Shown here: one piece after another, positions 42,871 through 54,826 of the stretch
Position numbering within the stretch: the first letter of the stretch is position 1
Layout of the letters: the number at the start of each line of letters is the position of its first letter
DNA from: Nicotiana tabacum
Lineage: Eukaryota; Streptophyta; Magnoliopsida; Solanales; Solanaceae
Assembly: GCF_000715075.1 (NCBI RefSeq)
Contig: NC_134087.1
Location: 109,841,161-109,905,160 of the forward strand
Direction: 5' to 3'
DNA: 64,000 bases
Notes under the pieces: model-generated
What the model was told of the DNA's origin: nothing
The model's input: only the letters and a program-made list of their open reading frames with translations
Databases searched by the model: none
Translations under genes and position numbers: made by a program

Positions 42871-44722
42871 TGTCACACCTCCTTTTTACCACCCAAGGGG
42901 GTATATAAGGGAGTTTTTTCAATTTAAGTGACATTATTCGATAAGGGATTATTTTATTTTATTTTTCAGAGTCGCCACTTGAATTAATTTATTTGGTGTC
43001 CCAAGTCACTAGTTTATTTTAAAATCCCAAATCGAGGAAAATTTTATTTTTTAAAGGTCTGCGAACCAGAAATTCTAGATAAGGAATTTTGTTAACCCAG
43101 AAGAAGGTGTTAGGCATTCCCGGATTCCGTGGTTCTAGCACGGTCGCTCAAAGATTTATACTTGGCTTAAGTTGTCTAATTACTTTTTTAGGACCTATGT
43201 GCATTTATCTTTTACCGCTTTTAGTCACTTGATTATTCGTAATTAAAGGATTGAGTTACGCGTACGTATTCTCTTTTCTTTTGGCGCGTCGAAAATCATG
43301 TCAGGGGAACGTGTCCACAATTAATAACGCTTTGTTTATTTTATTAGGAAAAGTTTGGTTGAAGTTGCGCGAACGCATCCCTCGAGTTACTTTTAGAATT
43401 AAATTTGCAATTACATTACGCGAACGTATATATAATCGCAATACTAATCTAAAATCAGGCCTAAAGAAAACCACGATTGTTCAAATTAATAAGAGGTTTG
43501 CGAGGGCCAAGAAAAATTAAATAATGGCACACCTCGATCTAAAAGAGTTATTACTAATTATACGAGGGCCATGGACTTAGGAATTTTGTCTATCATGACA
43601 CACCTCAAATTCACAAATTTTAATTAGTGTCATGAGGGCCATATGTTATAGGTTTTAAAACATGGCACACCTCAAATGATTTTTCCTTTTTAGAAGAACA
43701 CTTATTTAATTAAGGTCACCTAGGATGTTCCTATTTAGGACATAATTTAACAAAGGCTAACTAATCATGAAAAAGTTTTAAAATTATTTTTTGGGGCAAG
43801 GAGAATGGGCCAGAAGCAGCCAGCTACGAATCAGCTTTAAGAGCTGAAAATTGGGCTCACGAAGGGCCTAGAAATCAGAAGACTAAAATGCAATCACGGA
43901 TTCTGAGACAGTTGGGCTTAAATTCTAGGCGGGCCCAGTTGTGCATTGGCACCGGCTGGGCCTATCCACCTCTTTGCATTTTTTTAAACCATGGTATACA
44001 TAAATCATGAATTACAAAAGAGCTTCTTTTCCGGATTAAGAGATTCGAATTTACAATCACAAAATTGAAGGCTAGTCACGATACATCTTGTTTGCAAGCA
44101 TGAACTATTCATGGCTAGACTCAAAATATATAATAACTTGTTCATGAGTGCATACAACAAGAAATCAAAGGCACGGCTTAATAGGGCCAAATCCAGCCCA
44201 ACTTTAAACAAAAGAACTTTTATCAAGCTTAAGGAAATGGGACATGAGCTCAAAAGCCATTTGGGCCTGAAATTGTGCCCTAAAGACAAAGAGTGAACTC
44301 AAACAAAGGGCAGCCCAAACGCGACTTTCAACAGGCTGCTTTGGATTAAACCTTAACCAAGTCCAAACCAAACACTCAAATCTCTAAAATTACAGCAAGA
44401 AACATCTTAATTCAATGAAGGTTGTTCACAGAATATACCTTAAACATACCAAGAACACACACTTAGGCGCATTTATTGCAGCCCAGCCTATGAAACGTAA
44501 GTTCAGATTCAGACACTTAGACAGTCCTATTATTACACAACTCTTAGTATTGAATGACAAACTTTACATCAATAACGAGCTTTGCATTGCTTCTTTGTGG
44601 CATTATTCACTTCTTCTAGATTGAGGTATTTCTCGCATGGTTTGGTTTCATTTACTTCCCCTACAATTTCTTTCCCTTTGTATGTCACAATTGCTCTGTT
44701 GTAATTCCAAGGGACTGCATTG
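42871..44722 (-). repeat. Element C 3' LTR, only its downstream part, fused to gag-pro coding
   Basis: Aligns closely with 50752-52613 from TGTCACACCTC onward. At 44722/52613 the two part company: rightward the left copy continues as element C gag-pro, the right copy as LTR. The last 154 bases of the shared part (44569-44722) are an in-frame protein-coding piece read on the minus strand (NAVPWNYNRAIVTYKGKEIV, ending CKARY and stop). About 2.9 kb of the start of this LTR is missing relative to the complete copy. Confidence 0.8.
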
Positions 44723-46961
44723 GGGTCTTTCATAGGCCTTTGTAGTGTGCGGATAATGATCACGGGCTCGCTCAAACTGGGCGGAATTACTGGTCCTCGC
44801 ACCACGTAGGTCTCTTTGGGTACATACATCTTAAGTCCCTTGTTCAACTCGAGCCTTTTAGGGAATTGTGCTTTCCTGTGAGCTCGGGGAATATAAAGAA
44901 TGGTGTCTTAGGGGGCACTGCCCCTGTTTTGGTTTCCACAATCTTTTCTTCACTTTGAGGAGTGGAGTTACTCTTCTTCTCCCCTATCTTTTTTGGCGGT
45001 AGCCTTTGGATTCTTTTCCACATCGGCTATGGAAATGATGGCTTTTAGAGCTGGGTCGAACTCTTTATCTTCACAAATCATTCCAATGACCGGCCCGTTG
45101 TTGTGAGACGGCAATAGGTTGTTGGTCACATTGGGTATCTCTTCATCTTTCAGCACTACCCTCTTTTGCTCTATCAAGTTTTCAATCGCCCTTTTGAGAG
45201 TCCAATAGTTTTCAGTGTTGTGCCCTTCCACCCCAGAATGATAAGCACATCGGGTGCCGGGTTGGTAAGAAGGTGACTCTAGGTTTTGCCTATTCAGGGG
45301 TATGGGTTGTAACAAACCCATTTGGACCAATTTGGGGAAAAGGCTAGAATATGACTCACCAATGGGTGTGAAGTTTGTTTTCCTGGGCGGCTCCCGGGCA
45401 CGGGCATTGTAGGGGAAATTATTTTGTGGAGGTCTGGGATTATACTGAGCTTGGTGAGGAGGCTGATTTTTGGGAAATGGAGCTTGGTTTTGATGAAATT
45501 GTTGTTGTGGCCTAGCGTAGGGTTGGGCATTCATCACCACGTATGGCTGAGGGGCCATAGCATAGGCCGCATCTTGATGGGGATAGTAATGTTGTGAGGT
45601 GCTTGTAGAGAAGTAATTTCTGGGTGGACGGGGTTTTCTTGCACTTGAAGTTGCCATTGCCACTTCTTCCTTCTTCTTTTGGTTCTCTACACCTCCAGAC
45701 CCACCTTGAATTGCATGGGGAGAAGCCCTTATAGCAGATTGACTCAATATGCGCCTCGTTTTTAAACCATTTTCTACCATTTCACCAATTTGGATGGCCT
45801 CGGCAAATGGTTTCCCCATCGTAGACATCATATTCTGAAAATAATCAGCCTCTTAGGCTTGAAGAAAAACACTAACCATATCTATTTCATCCATTGGAGG
45901 CTTGACTATGGCCCCTTGTTCGCGCCATTTGACAGCATACTCTCGGAAGCTTTCCAAAGACTTTTTCTTGAGATCTGACAACGAATTCCTATCAGGGGCT
46001 ATGTCGATGTTATATTAAAACTGCCTGACAAAATACCAAGCTAGGTCATCTCAAATATGCCAACGAGATATATCCTGATCCATGTACCATTCAGAAGAAT
46101 TGCCAACTGGGCTTTCTCCAAAATAAACCATGAGAAGCTCCTCTTTTCCACCTGTTCCCTGCAATTGGTTGCAGTACCTCTTGAGGTGGGCTATGGCATC
46201 CCCATGCCCGTCGTACTTTTCAAACTTCGGGGTTTTGAAACCCAGGGGTAAATGCACGTGTGGTAACATACACAGGTCAGCGTAGGATATGCTCTTTTTC
46301 CCGCTCAAACCCTATATATTTTTGAGACTCTGCTCCATGCTTCTCATCTTTCGGGTAATCTCCTCTTGTTCAGGGTTTTTTATGGTTTTCTCTTATCCCG
46401 CAGTAAGCTCGTACCGGGGTGGCTGAGGGTAAGAATTGGTAGTGAACTGGGTAGGTTCCAGTGGGAAGGATGGTACTTGGAAGGTGAAAGATGATGGATC
46501 ACAACTAGGCCTGGACAAAGTGGGTTGTGTCGTGGCCGAACAAGGTGGCGTAGTGAATATGTTAGAGGTCGCACCTGAAATCAACACCTGGGGGCGAACC
46601 TCAGAAGGTGTTCTAGCAAAGTGGGCTGAGATGGTAGGATATCCCAATGGGGTATTGGGCTAACTTATTAGGACGTTGGAGGTCCCCCTGCCCTGGGAAT
46701 TAGCTTAGGGAATCCAGGTATCGCACTCGGTGGTTCTTTGTCGATGGACCAGGCGTCCCACATTTCCATCATGCGGAGACGCAGAATTCTGTTTTCCTTA
46801 GCAGCTGCAGATTCTGAAGTTGGGACGGCTGAAATCGGGATATCCTCTGGGATAGGAACTGTTGGCAAGTGACTTTCCGACGACATTTCTACATTTCCTT
46901 TTGATCTTGTAAAGTACGGATGTGAAGTCAGACTACCACAAAACCAACCACCTAAACTCAA
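44569..46961 (-). pseudogene. Element C gag and beginning of protease region, broken
   Basis: Begins near 46961 (MSLGGWFCGSLTSHPYFTRS), with stops and shifts to 46390. The gag domain at 46308-46051 has YADLCMLPHVHLPLGFKTPK and HLKRYCNQLQGTGGKEELLM. After a stop it continues at about 46045-45835 (SLESFREYAVKWREQGAIVK), then 45831-44968, a Gln/Pro/Asn-rich frame. Its nucleocapsid segment CAYHSGVEGHNTENYWTLK carries Tyr where the last Cys is expected. The part after it (PNVTNNLLPSHNNGPVIGMI) is typical. After a shift, 44847-44569 gives LKMYVPKETYVVRGPVIPPS and the piece shared with the LTR. Coding stops there; the aspartic protease core and pol are gone. Confidence 0.8.
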
Positions 46962-47504
46962 CAGTACATAACAAATCGATTAGTTTGAAGCAAATAACAC
47001 ATAGGTAATCACATATTGAGGCGTGATGCACCTATACAGTTAAATGTGTTTCTACATGTTTCGCAACGGTTGCATATTTCATCCCGGCTTTTGTTTATCT
47101 CTCCACTTTTCCTTTCTTTCCACTTTAGCTCTTTTATGCTTCTCCTCTTATTCCTGTCTTCCTCTCTTTTCTTTCCTCTCTTTTCTTGCTTTTCTCGCTT
47201 TTCTATTGGTTTTTCTTTTGCTCTCTTCTTTTTTTTCCTCTTTTTTGAGTTATTTTATAAAATCATGACGGAATCCGATGAGGATTGCCTATGTATCACG
47301 ATGCCTCGTGAATCAGATCATCTCTTAGTTCAAGAAACAATTTTTGGGGTTTTCCAATTTTTTATTAATAAAACTTCTACTTTACTGAATTGCAAAATAC
47401 TCGAAACATACTTTTTCTAGGAATTTAAAACTTTAGACAGACTCGAAACATACTCTAGAACTGAAAATACAGACTCGCAAAAAGGAAATACAATCAAGAG
47501 TACA
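46962..47504 (-). other. Spacer between ORF1 and gag in element C
   Basis: Non-coding, with a long T/C-rich run on the plus strand (47085-47250) that produces spurious hydrophobic frames. Nothing recognised besides. Confidence 0.5.
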
Positions 47505-49560
47505 TCAGTGCCTCCAACCTTGTCCTAGGAACACCAACTGGTCTTGCAGCGGGCCTACGCACCATGTCATCTTGGAGACGATAGAGATCCTCCATTATCT
47601 GGCGGACAAGGATCATTACCGTGGCGATGAACATTGACCTGGCTCCTCACACTCACTGCATTTCATCATGATATAGTCGGCGATTCTTCTGACCATTTCC
47701 CTTATGATGCCATTTTCTTGCAACAAATGCCCAATCTGTCGGGATCTAACCTCTAAGACCTAGGTGGTGGTATGATTCTGCTCTTGCAAATGTTGTAGGT
47801 CTCCCTCTAGCTGTGCCATCAAAGCGTAGCAATGTTCTCTCTCAGCTTTGAAGCTCTTGGCTTGTTTGGCCATTTTACTTTCGAGGTTGCTAATCTCCTT
47901 TTCCCAACCTGTGACCCTCTTTCATATCCTTCTTTCATCTATTGAACGAAAGTTGCACGTCCTTTTGCATTTTTAGTCAACTTTGTTCATACTTTTGCTA
48001 GCTCAGACTCAGTTTTCTGCAAATCATCTTCACAATCACGCAACTTTTGTGTAAGGTTGTAGATGAGCCTTTCATCTTTTTTGCTTCTGCCTGGGTTTTC
48101 GGTTGTTGTTCTCAATTGTCGAACCTGGGCTCTAAGAGCTTCATTTTCTTGGACCAGCCTTTTTCTTTCACCCTCGGCCTCTCGAGCCTGTAGATCATTG
48201 TTGAAGGTGACATTCCTCAACTCTTCTCGCAAAGCGTGAATGCTAGCTTGATATTTCTTTTCTTTTTCTCTCCAGGCCAACCTTTCCTGATTTTTGTCAT
48301 CAAAAGCTTGAACATGGGCCTTTTGGCAGGCCTCTCGGGCTCAGGCTCGGGCTCTGACTCATTGTTCACATAAAACCTTCTTTCAAACCAAACAGTATAA
48401 TTGGGATCAGCTTTGCCCCTAGCTGGGTCTGGTACCTGGGTGTCACTTTTTAGATACCGACAACCATTCCAATCCCGTTGAACTAAAGCCTTGGGTAGTG
48501 TTGCTTCTGGGTGTAATTCAACGACTTGGGTACTTAGATCTGCATCTTCGGGTATCACCTGATATCTTCCAAGTTTTCTCAGAACTCTTTGTGGTGCATA
48601 TGGTTGGATACTCCTCAATCCCATCATCATCAAGTAGCCTTTTGAAGCTGTCATGTATATGACTTCTGTTACCGGGAGCCATCCTATGGTCCATTCAATT
48701 TGATTTGCTCTCAGATTTCTTAAATAGGAGACCCAAACTTCAACTTCTTCTGGCATTTTGTAGTCTTCCAACCTTTCCTTATAATTTTTTGATGAAAATG
48801 TTCCTGTTCGAAGCATATCTCATAAACTTAGGATGATGGCGAAGGTGTTCCATCATCCACATTTGAAGGAGAATATTGCAACCCTCGAAGAATTGAGCCC
48901 CAGATTTGCACAAGGTTAATGCCCAGTAAATGTCTACCAGCACTAACGGTACAAGTGTGTGATCTTTTTTGGTGACGAGGATCTGTGCGATTCTGGCCAT
49001 ACGAGTGTCTATTGTGCCCTCCGTATTTGGAAAGACCATGACTTCTAGAAATGCCACGATAAAGGCAAACTGACGATGAATTTTTCATATGTTCTTGTCT
49101 TGTTTGTTATTCAACCCATTTTCATGTGTTTCAAACCCGGATGAGTGCCCGAACCTAAAGTACAAGAAGTAGAAAGAACAACATCCTTTTCTCATGTGGG
49201 CCTTATTCATTTGTTTGCTAATATTCAGAAGATCGAAGAACTTGTGCACAGAGGGAGCCCTTGGGAATATGAGTTGCTGCTTTCTTAACTCTTGGCCAAA
49301 ATAAATATACCCGGCCATTTCTTCTAGAGTGAGGGTGAACTTAAAATCTGAGAAATGGAACACATTGTGGACGGGATCCCAAAAGTTATCAAGGCTTTGA
49401 CTAAATCCTCCCGGGGTTTGACGTGCATGATGTCTACAAAGGAACCCAACTGTTCTTTCACCCAACCCCGACCATCTTCATCTAAATCATCCCATCACCT
49501 GCGAAGCTGCAACTGAGCCCATTCTATGATAGATTGCGATGAGTCCTGGACAGTATTCAT
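47505..49560 (-). pseudogene. Element C ORF1 with C-terminal coiled coil, broken
   Basis: Starts at ATG 49560-49558 (MNTVQDSSQSIIEWAQLQLR), stopped by TGA near 49498, then shifts. Blocks: 49465-49085 (PVHNVFHFSDFKFTLTLEEM), 49057-48779 (MAFLEVMVFPNTEGTIDTRM, then FFEGCNILLQMWMMEHL), 48816-48217 (RANQIEWTIGWLPVTEVIYM, MMMGLRSIQPYAPQRVLRKL) and 48280-47987, a heptad-rich helix (EGERKRLVQENEALRAQVRQ). A further helical stretch follows in other frames to the stop at 47507-47505. The central part matches the ORF1 of elements A and B; the long coiled coil is specific to this family in the window and suggests self-association. No enzyme motif was seen. Confidence 0.75.
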
Positions 49561-50729
49561 TTGTACCTGTGTAGGGTTAAGGTTAGGGTTGACTCTTGTG
49601 GACTCTTTTTGCAAAACAAGTTTTCTAAAGAAAACCAACGGACAAAGACCCCTTTTATTGCTACTTTAACAAAAATGGTCATTTTTACAAACGTGACCCC
49701 TTCACAATTCTAAACAAATTTTGAGGCCGGGGGTAAGTATGTAATTGGAAAAGACTCCTTTTAGACAGACTTGCCCGTTCCTCCCGAAAATAGCCTTTTG
49801 ACAATTGAAATATAATCTAAGGCTAATCTGGTAAGAAACGACTTAAAATACAACCGAAGATGGGTCGGCTTATTATTTTGACCAAAGCCCTAAACCACAC
49901 TTTGTTTTATTATTTGTAAAAAGGAAGCCGAACCTTATGTAGGCTACCTACGTATCCCACATCCGGTGAGAATCAGACCTACGTAGTTCGGTCAGTTATG
50001 ACATAAAAAACATGATATTTGACTCACTCTTTTGAAATACACTTTCCTTTTTCTCTCTTTTCCTTTTTTTTCAAAAATTTGGCAGAGTTTCGGTATATTT
50101 TTAAATACCGGAATTTTTAGAAACCGGGTAAATTCTCTCTCCTACCTCACTCTTGGTTTTTCTCTTTATTTCCTTTTCCTAATCAGTCAACATGCAAGCC
50201 GAAATAGATAAATATTCACATAGCACGTAGGATGCATTAGGATGGTCTTTATTTTGGGTACACATGTCCTAGACGGACCCAAACCCTGTGTTGAGTCCCC
50301 AAGGTCAAATGCACGTGATGCAAATAATCATTCCTATTAAGAATCTGGCATGAAGTTACGTTATTCTAGGTTAAAATCTTGTGGTTTATGGTCTAGACTT
50401 GGGTTACCCGAGCGGACAACTAGGGCCGAAGAGAGGGCAACGTACCGGGAGCACTAAAGTCTACCCGGCCTTATTGCTGGCCCAGCCTCGATCTATTTGG
50501 TATAATTTATACAAAAAAGTGGGTCACGTGAACGTGTGCACCATTTTCAGAAGACTAAGAGGGGAGACGTAAGAAGGCATTTAAATACAGTTCAAGTAAT
50601 ATCAAAGCAGTAAATAGAAACTAGTACATTAAGTCCACAAAATACAGTAATATCAACAATAAAGCCAAATAAAATCACATTAACAAGCTCGAATTCTTGA
50701 ACCCTGAACCAGAGATTATGAGTTCGATA
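49561..50729 (-). other. Element C 5' leader
   Basis: Non-coding leader between primer site and ORF1. A conserved block near 49910-50000 ('gtaggctacctacgtatcccacatccggtgagaatcag' on the plus strand) is also typical of Ogre-type elements as I remember them. No long frame. Confidence 0.5.
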
Positions 50730-50747
50730 TCCCCAGTAGAGTCGCCA
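50730..50747 (-). other. Primer binding site of element C
   Basis: On the minus strand TGGCGACTCTACTGGGGA, four bases after the LTR end at 50752. It differs by one base from the element A site, confirming the minus orientation of C. Confidence 0.8.
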
Positions 50748-52459
50748 GAGCTGTCACACCTCATTTTTACCACCCGAGGAGGTATATAAGGGAGTTTTTC
50801 CAATTTAAGTGACATTATTCGATAAGGGATTATTTTATTTAATTTTTCAGAGTCTCCACTTGGAATAACTTATTTGGTGTCCCAAGTCACCGATTTATTT
50901 TAAAATCCCAAATCGAGGAAAATTTTATTTTTTAAAGGTCTGCGAACCAAAAATTCTAGATAAAGAATTCTGTAACCCGGGAGAAGGTGTTAGGCATTCC
51001 TGGATTCCGTGGTTCTAGCACGGTCGCTCAACGATTTATACTTGGCTTAAGTTGTCTAATTACTTTTTTAAGACCTATGTGCATTTATCTTTTACCGCTT
51101 TTAGTCACTTGATTATTCGTAATTAAATAATTGAGTTACGCGTACGTATACTCTTTTCTTTTGGCGCGTCAAAAATCATGTCACGGGAACGTGTCCACAA
51201 TTAATAATGCTTTGTTTATTTTATTAGGAAAAATTTGGTTGAAGTTGCCCGAACTTTTTCCTCGAGTTACTTTTAGAATTAAATTTGCAATTACATTACG
51301 CGAATATATATATAATCGCAATACTAATCTAAAATCGGGCCTAAAGCAAACAACGATTGTTCTAATTAATAAGAGGTTTGCGAGGGCCATGCAAAATTAA
51401 ATAATGGCACACCTCGATCTAAAAGAGTTATTACTAATTATACGAGGGCCATGGACTTAGGGATTTTGTTTATCATGGCACACCTTAGATTCACAAATTT
51501 TAATTAGGTTCATGAGGGCCATATGTTATAGGTTTTAAAACATGGCACACCTCAAATGATTTTTCCTTTTTAGAAGAAAACTTATTTAATTAAGGTCACC
51601 TAGTATGTTCCTATTTAGGACTTAATTTAACAAAGTCTAACTAATCATGAAAAGGTTTTAAAATTATTTTTTGGGGCAAGGGGAATGGGCTAGAAGCAGC
51701 CAACTACGAATCAGCTTTAAGAGCTGAAAATTGGGCTCACGAAGGGCCTAGAAATCAGAAGCCTAAAATGCAATCAAGGATTCTGAGACAAACAGCCCAC
51801 GTTGGGCTTAAATTCTAGGCGGGCTCAGTTGTGCATTGACACCGGCTGGGCCTATCCACCTCTTTGCATTTTTTAAAACCATGGTATACATAAATCATGA
51901 ATTACAAAAGAGCTTCTTTTCCGGATTAAGAGATTCGAATTTACAATCACAAAATTGAAGGCTAGTCATGATACATCTTGTTTGCAATCATAAAATATTC
52001 ATGACTAGACTCAAAATATATAATTACTTGTTCATGAGAGCATACAACAAAAAATCAAAGGTACGACTTAATAGGGCCAAATCCAGCCCAACTCTAAACA
52101 AAAGAACATTTATCAAGCTGAAGGAAATGGGACAAGAGCTCAAAAGCCATTTGGGCCTGAAATTGGGCCCTAAAGGCAAAGAGTGAACTCAAACAAAGGG
52201 CAGCCGAAACGCGACTTTCAACAGGCTGCTTTGGCTTAAACCTTAACCAAGTCCAAACGAAACACTCAAATCTCTCAAATTACAGCAAGAAACATCTTAA
52301 TTCAATGAAGGCTACTCACAGAATTATACCTTAAAGTTACCAAGAACACACACTTAGGCGCATTAATTGTAGCCCAGCCTATGAAACGTAAGTTCAGATT
52401 CAGACACTTAGACAGTCCTATTATTACACAACTCTTAGTATTGAATGACAAACTTTACA

Positions 52460-52613
52460 TCAATAACGAGCTTTGCATTGCTTCTTTGTGGCATTATTCA
52501 CTTCTTCTAGATTGAGGTATTTCTCGCATGGTTTGGTTTCATTTACTTCCCCTACAATTTCTTTCCCTTTGTATGTCACAATTGCTCTGTTGTAATTCCA
52601 AGGGACTGCATTG
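52460..52613 (-). pseudogene. gag-pro coding fragment inside the LTR of element C
   Basis: On the minus strand the frame reads NAVPWNYNRAIVTYKGKEIV, then EVNETKPCEKYLNLEE and a stop after CKARY, nearly identical to 44722-44569, where it follows the element's own gag. Here it is preceded by LTR sequence that happens to keep the frame open for eleven codons (MLTKEDEASMD). It is a copy of internal coding sequence carried within the LTR. Confidence 0.8.
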
Positions 52614-54821
52614 TCCATAGAAGCCTCGTCTTCTTTTGTTAACATGTAAATCCTACCTTAAAGCTTCTAAGTCAATTGATCCAACCAACTAGTGGCTGAA
52701 CCAACAGGTTATAGCTCATTACCAAGTAAAAAAAAAAGAAAGAAGGTCTTTAAGTAAGGAAATCAGATAGAGGAAAAGAAAAATGTTACTTAAAGAAGCA
52801 TGAACAATATTCTCGACTGTGTGTTTTACTATGAATCAAGATTGTTGGTATTCAATTTTGATATCATTTTTTCATACTATTGCAATGCATACAAAACTAC
52901 TAAACGAGCTTGACATAAATAAACACACATTGCTCATGTTAACACACTTGCCATTGTACTATTCAAAGTCAAAGAAAAATCAAACAGTATCCAAAGAACA
53001 CTCATCCATTGCACATCCATTTGAAAAATTTTGACATTTTTTCATAAACTCAAACACAAGGAAACTACACAGAGTCTAAGTAGTACCTGGAACAGTGAGG
53101 GTTTAGCAAAGAAAAAATAGAAGAGCAAATATCTGAGAATTCAAAAGAGAATAGCAGAACAACAGCAGTAGATACAGCACAGCAAACCCCAGAAAATCAG
53201 AACTTCAGACCCCAAAAATGAACAACTGAAAATAGAGAGACCAGCTAATGGACCAAGAACCTTCTATCTTCAAACCAGGTTTCAAAACTTGTGAGGACAG
53301 AGAAAAAATTTTGAATTTTCAAACTGTTTTGAGTATGAACTTTTCAGAGAAGAAGATAAACCTTTTTCAGAAAAATTGCTTATGAAAATATCTATCAGAA
53401 TCTGTCTTTTTCAAAAGGATAGAAACTATATATAGGATGCCTAAGGGGGAGCATCTTTTAGCATATTCCTTATCCTAAGGAATAATAGTATAGTCCTTTT
53501 TAAAAAAACCTTGGTACAGCTGTCCCATTTTCAGCATATATTTTAAATAGCTAGGACAGCTGTACACTTTCCTAAAAATATCTGATTTTCAGCCCAAGTA
53601 AAACCCCCTTTTTACCCCTTAGGTTATTACTTACTTCAGGTTTTACCTAAACTTTTCTAGTCCAAATGAGCCCCTAAAGCTTTACTAATTTTTACATCAG
53701 GGCAAACAATTTGAAACAAATCCAAAGATGTAGCAAATGTGAATAAAACAGTGGAAATTTATAAAAAAAAAAACTATTGTCAATTGAATATGAATCAGCC
53801 TATCTTTATTAAAACTTTTCTTCCTAATTAACTATAGCAATCATACGGAACACCTAAAATCTAAACTAAACCAGCATATCATTCAAACACAAAAATCTAA
53901 ACTTAAAGCTGGAAAAAGAGAACATTTAATCAAGATAGAATCAATGCAATTCTGGCATAGAAATTTGAATAGTTACTAATTAAACAATCAATCTAAAACT
54001 AAAATTAGATGAACATGTGACCAAGAGAAAAAAACATAAAAAAACAGCTATTAGCCTAAAATAATGCAGCTATGAACAATCAATTCAACAAAAACCTAAA
54101 CAAACCTAAACTTAAATGAATTAAGCATGCTTTTAATTGAAACGAATGTCAGAAAATAACTAACTGTCACAAGAGGGAAAACAACAGAAGAAAGTTAAAC
54201 ATGCTACTAAAAATAAAAGAAAAATCAAACATGCATAGAAGGAACAAAACCAAAATTTAAACAATCAAAAAGAAAAAGAAAAGGATTTACCCGATTGAAA
54301 TCAAAACTGGATCAAAACATGAACATTGTCCAAACTTCCTGAGATATGATATGGACTTTGACTACCATTAATCGTCTGTTCTTAACAAGAACAGTCGACT
54401 AATGGAGGTTTTAAGTCCATTCGACTAACCGCAGACCAAGAAAAAAAGAAGAGGAATTTTAGGGTTCTTCTGAATCACCAGATCTAAGATGCGAGGCACT
54501 CAAGGCTGATTCGAAAGGGGTTAAAGGTTATTTGGGGTTCAAATAGGGGTAAGCATCATAGGGTGTAAATTTGAAATAATTTGGAACGGTTCAATTTTTG
54601 GCCAGATATTTGATTTAAGATTCAAATGAAACGGGTTTGATTCGAAGGAAGGGAAGTGAAGATTTGGAATGGGGAGATGCAGGGGAGTCTGTGGTATCAT
54701 TTTGGGACTGATTTGACCACCAAAACCACCGTGAGGCGATTTTCGATGGGTGGTTTGCGGCGGAGGTGGTGAGGGAATGAAGGGCGGCTAGGGTTTCGTT
54801 GGTTGGGGTGATATACAGAGC

Positions 54822-54826
54822 AAAAT
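54822..54826. repeat. Left target duplication AAAAT of the solo LTR
   Basis: AAAAT, repeated exactly at 58359-58363. Confidence 0.85.

Noticed and set aside
43251..43520. 89-codon plus-strand frame repeated at 51131-51400
   Set aside because: Conserved between the two places only because both are copies of the same LTR; it lies antisense to element C, with no known similarity.
47016..47420. Hydrophobic frame that looks like membrane segments
   Set aside because: Produced by a T/C-rich tract antisense to the ORF1-gag spacer of element C.
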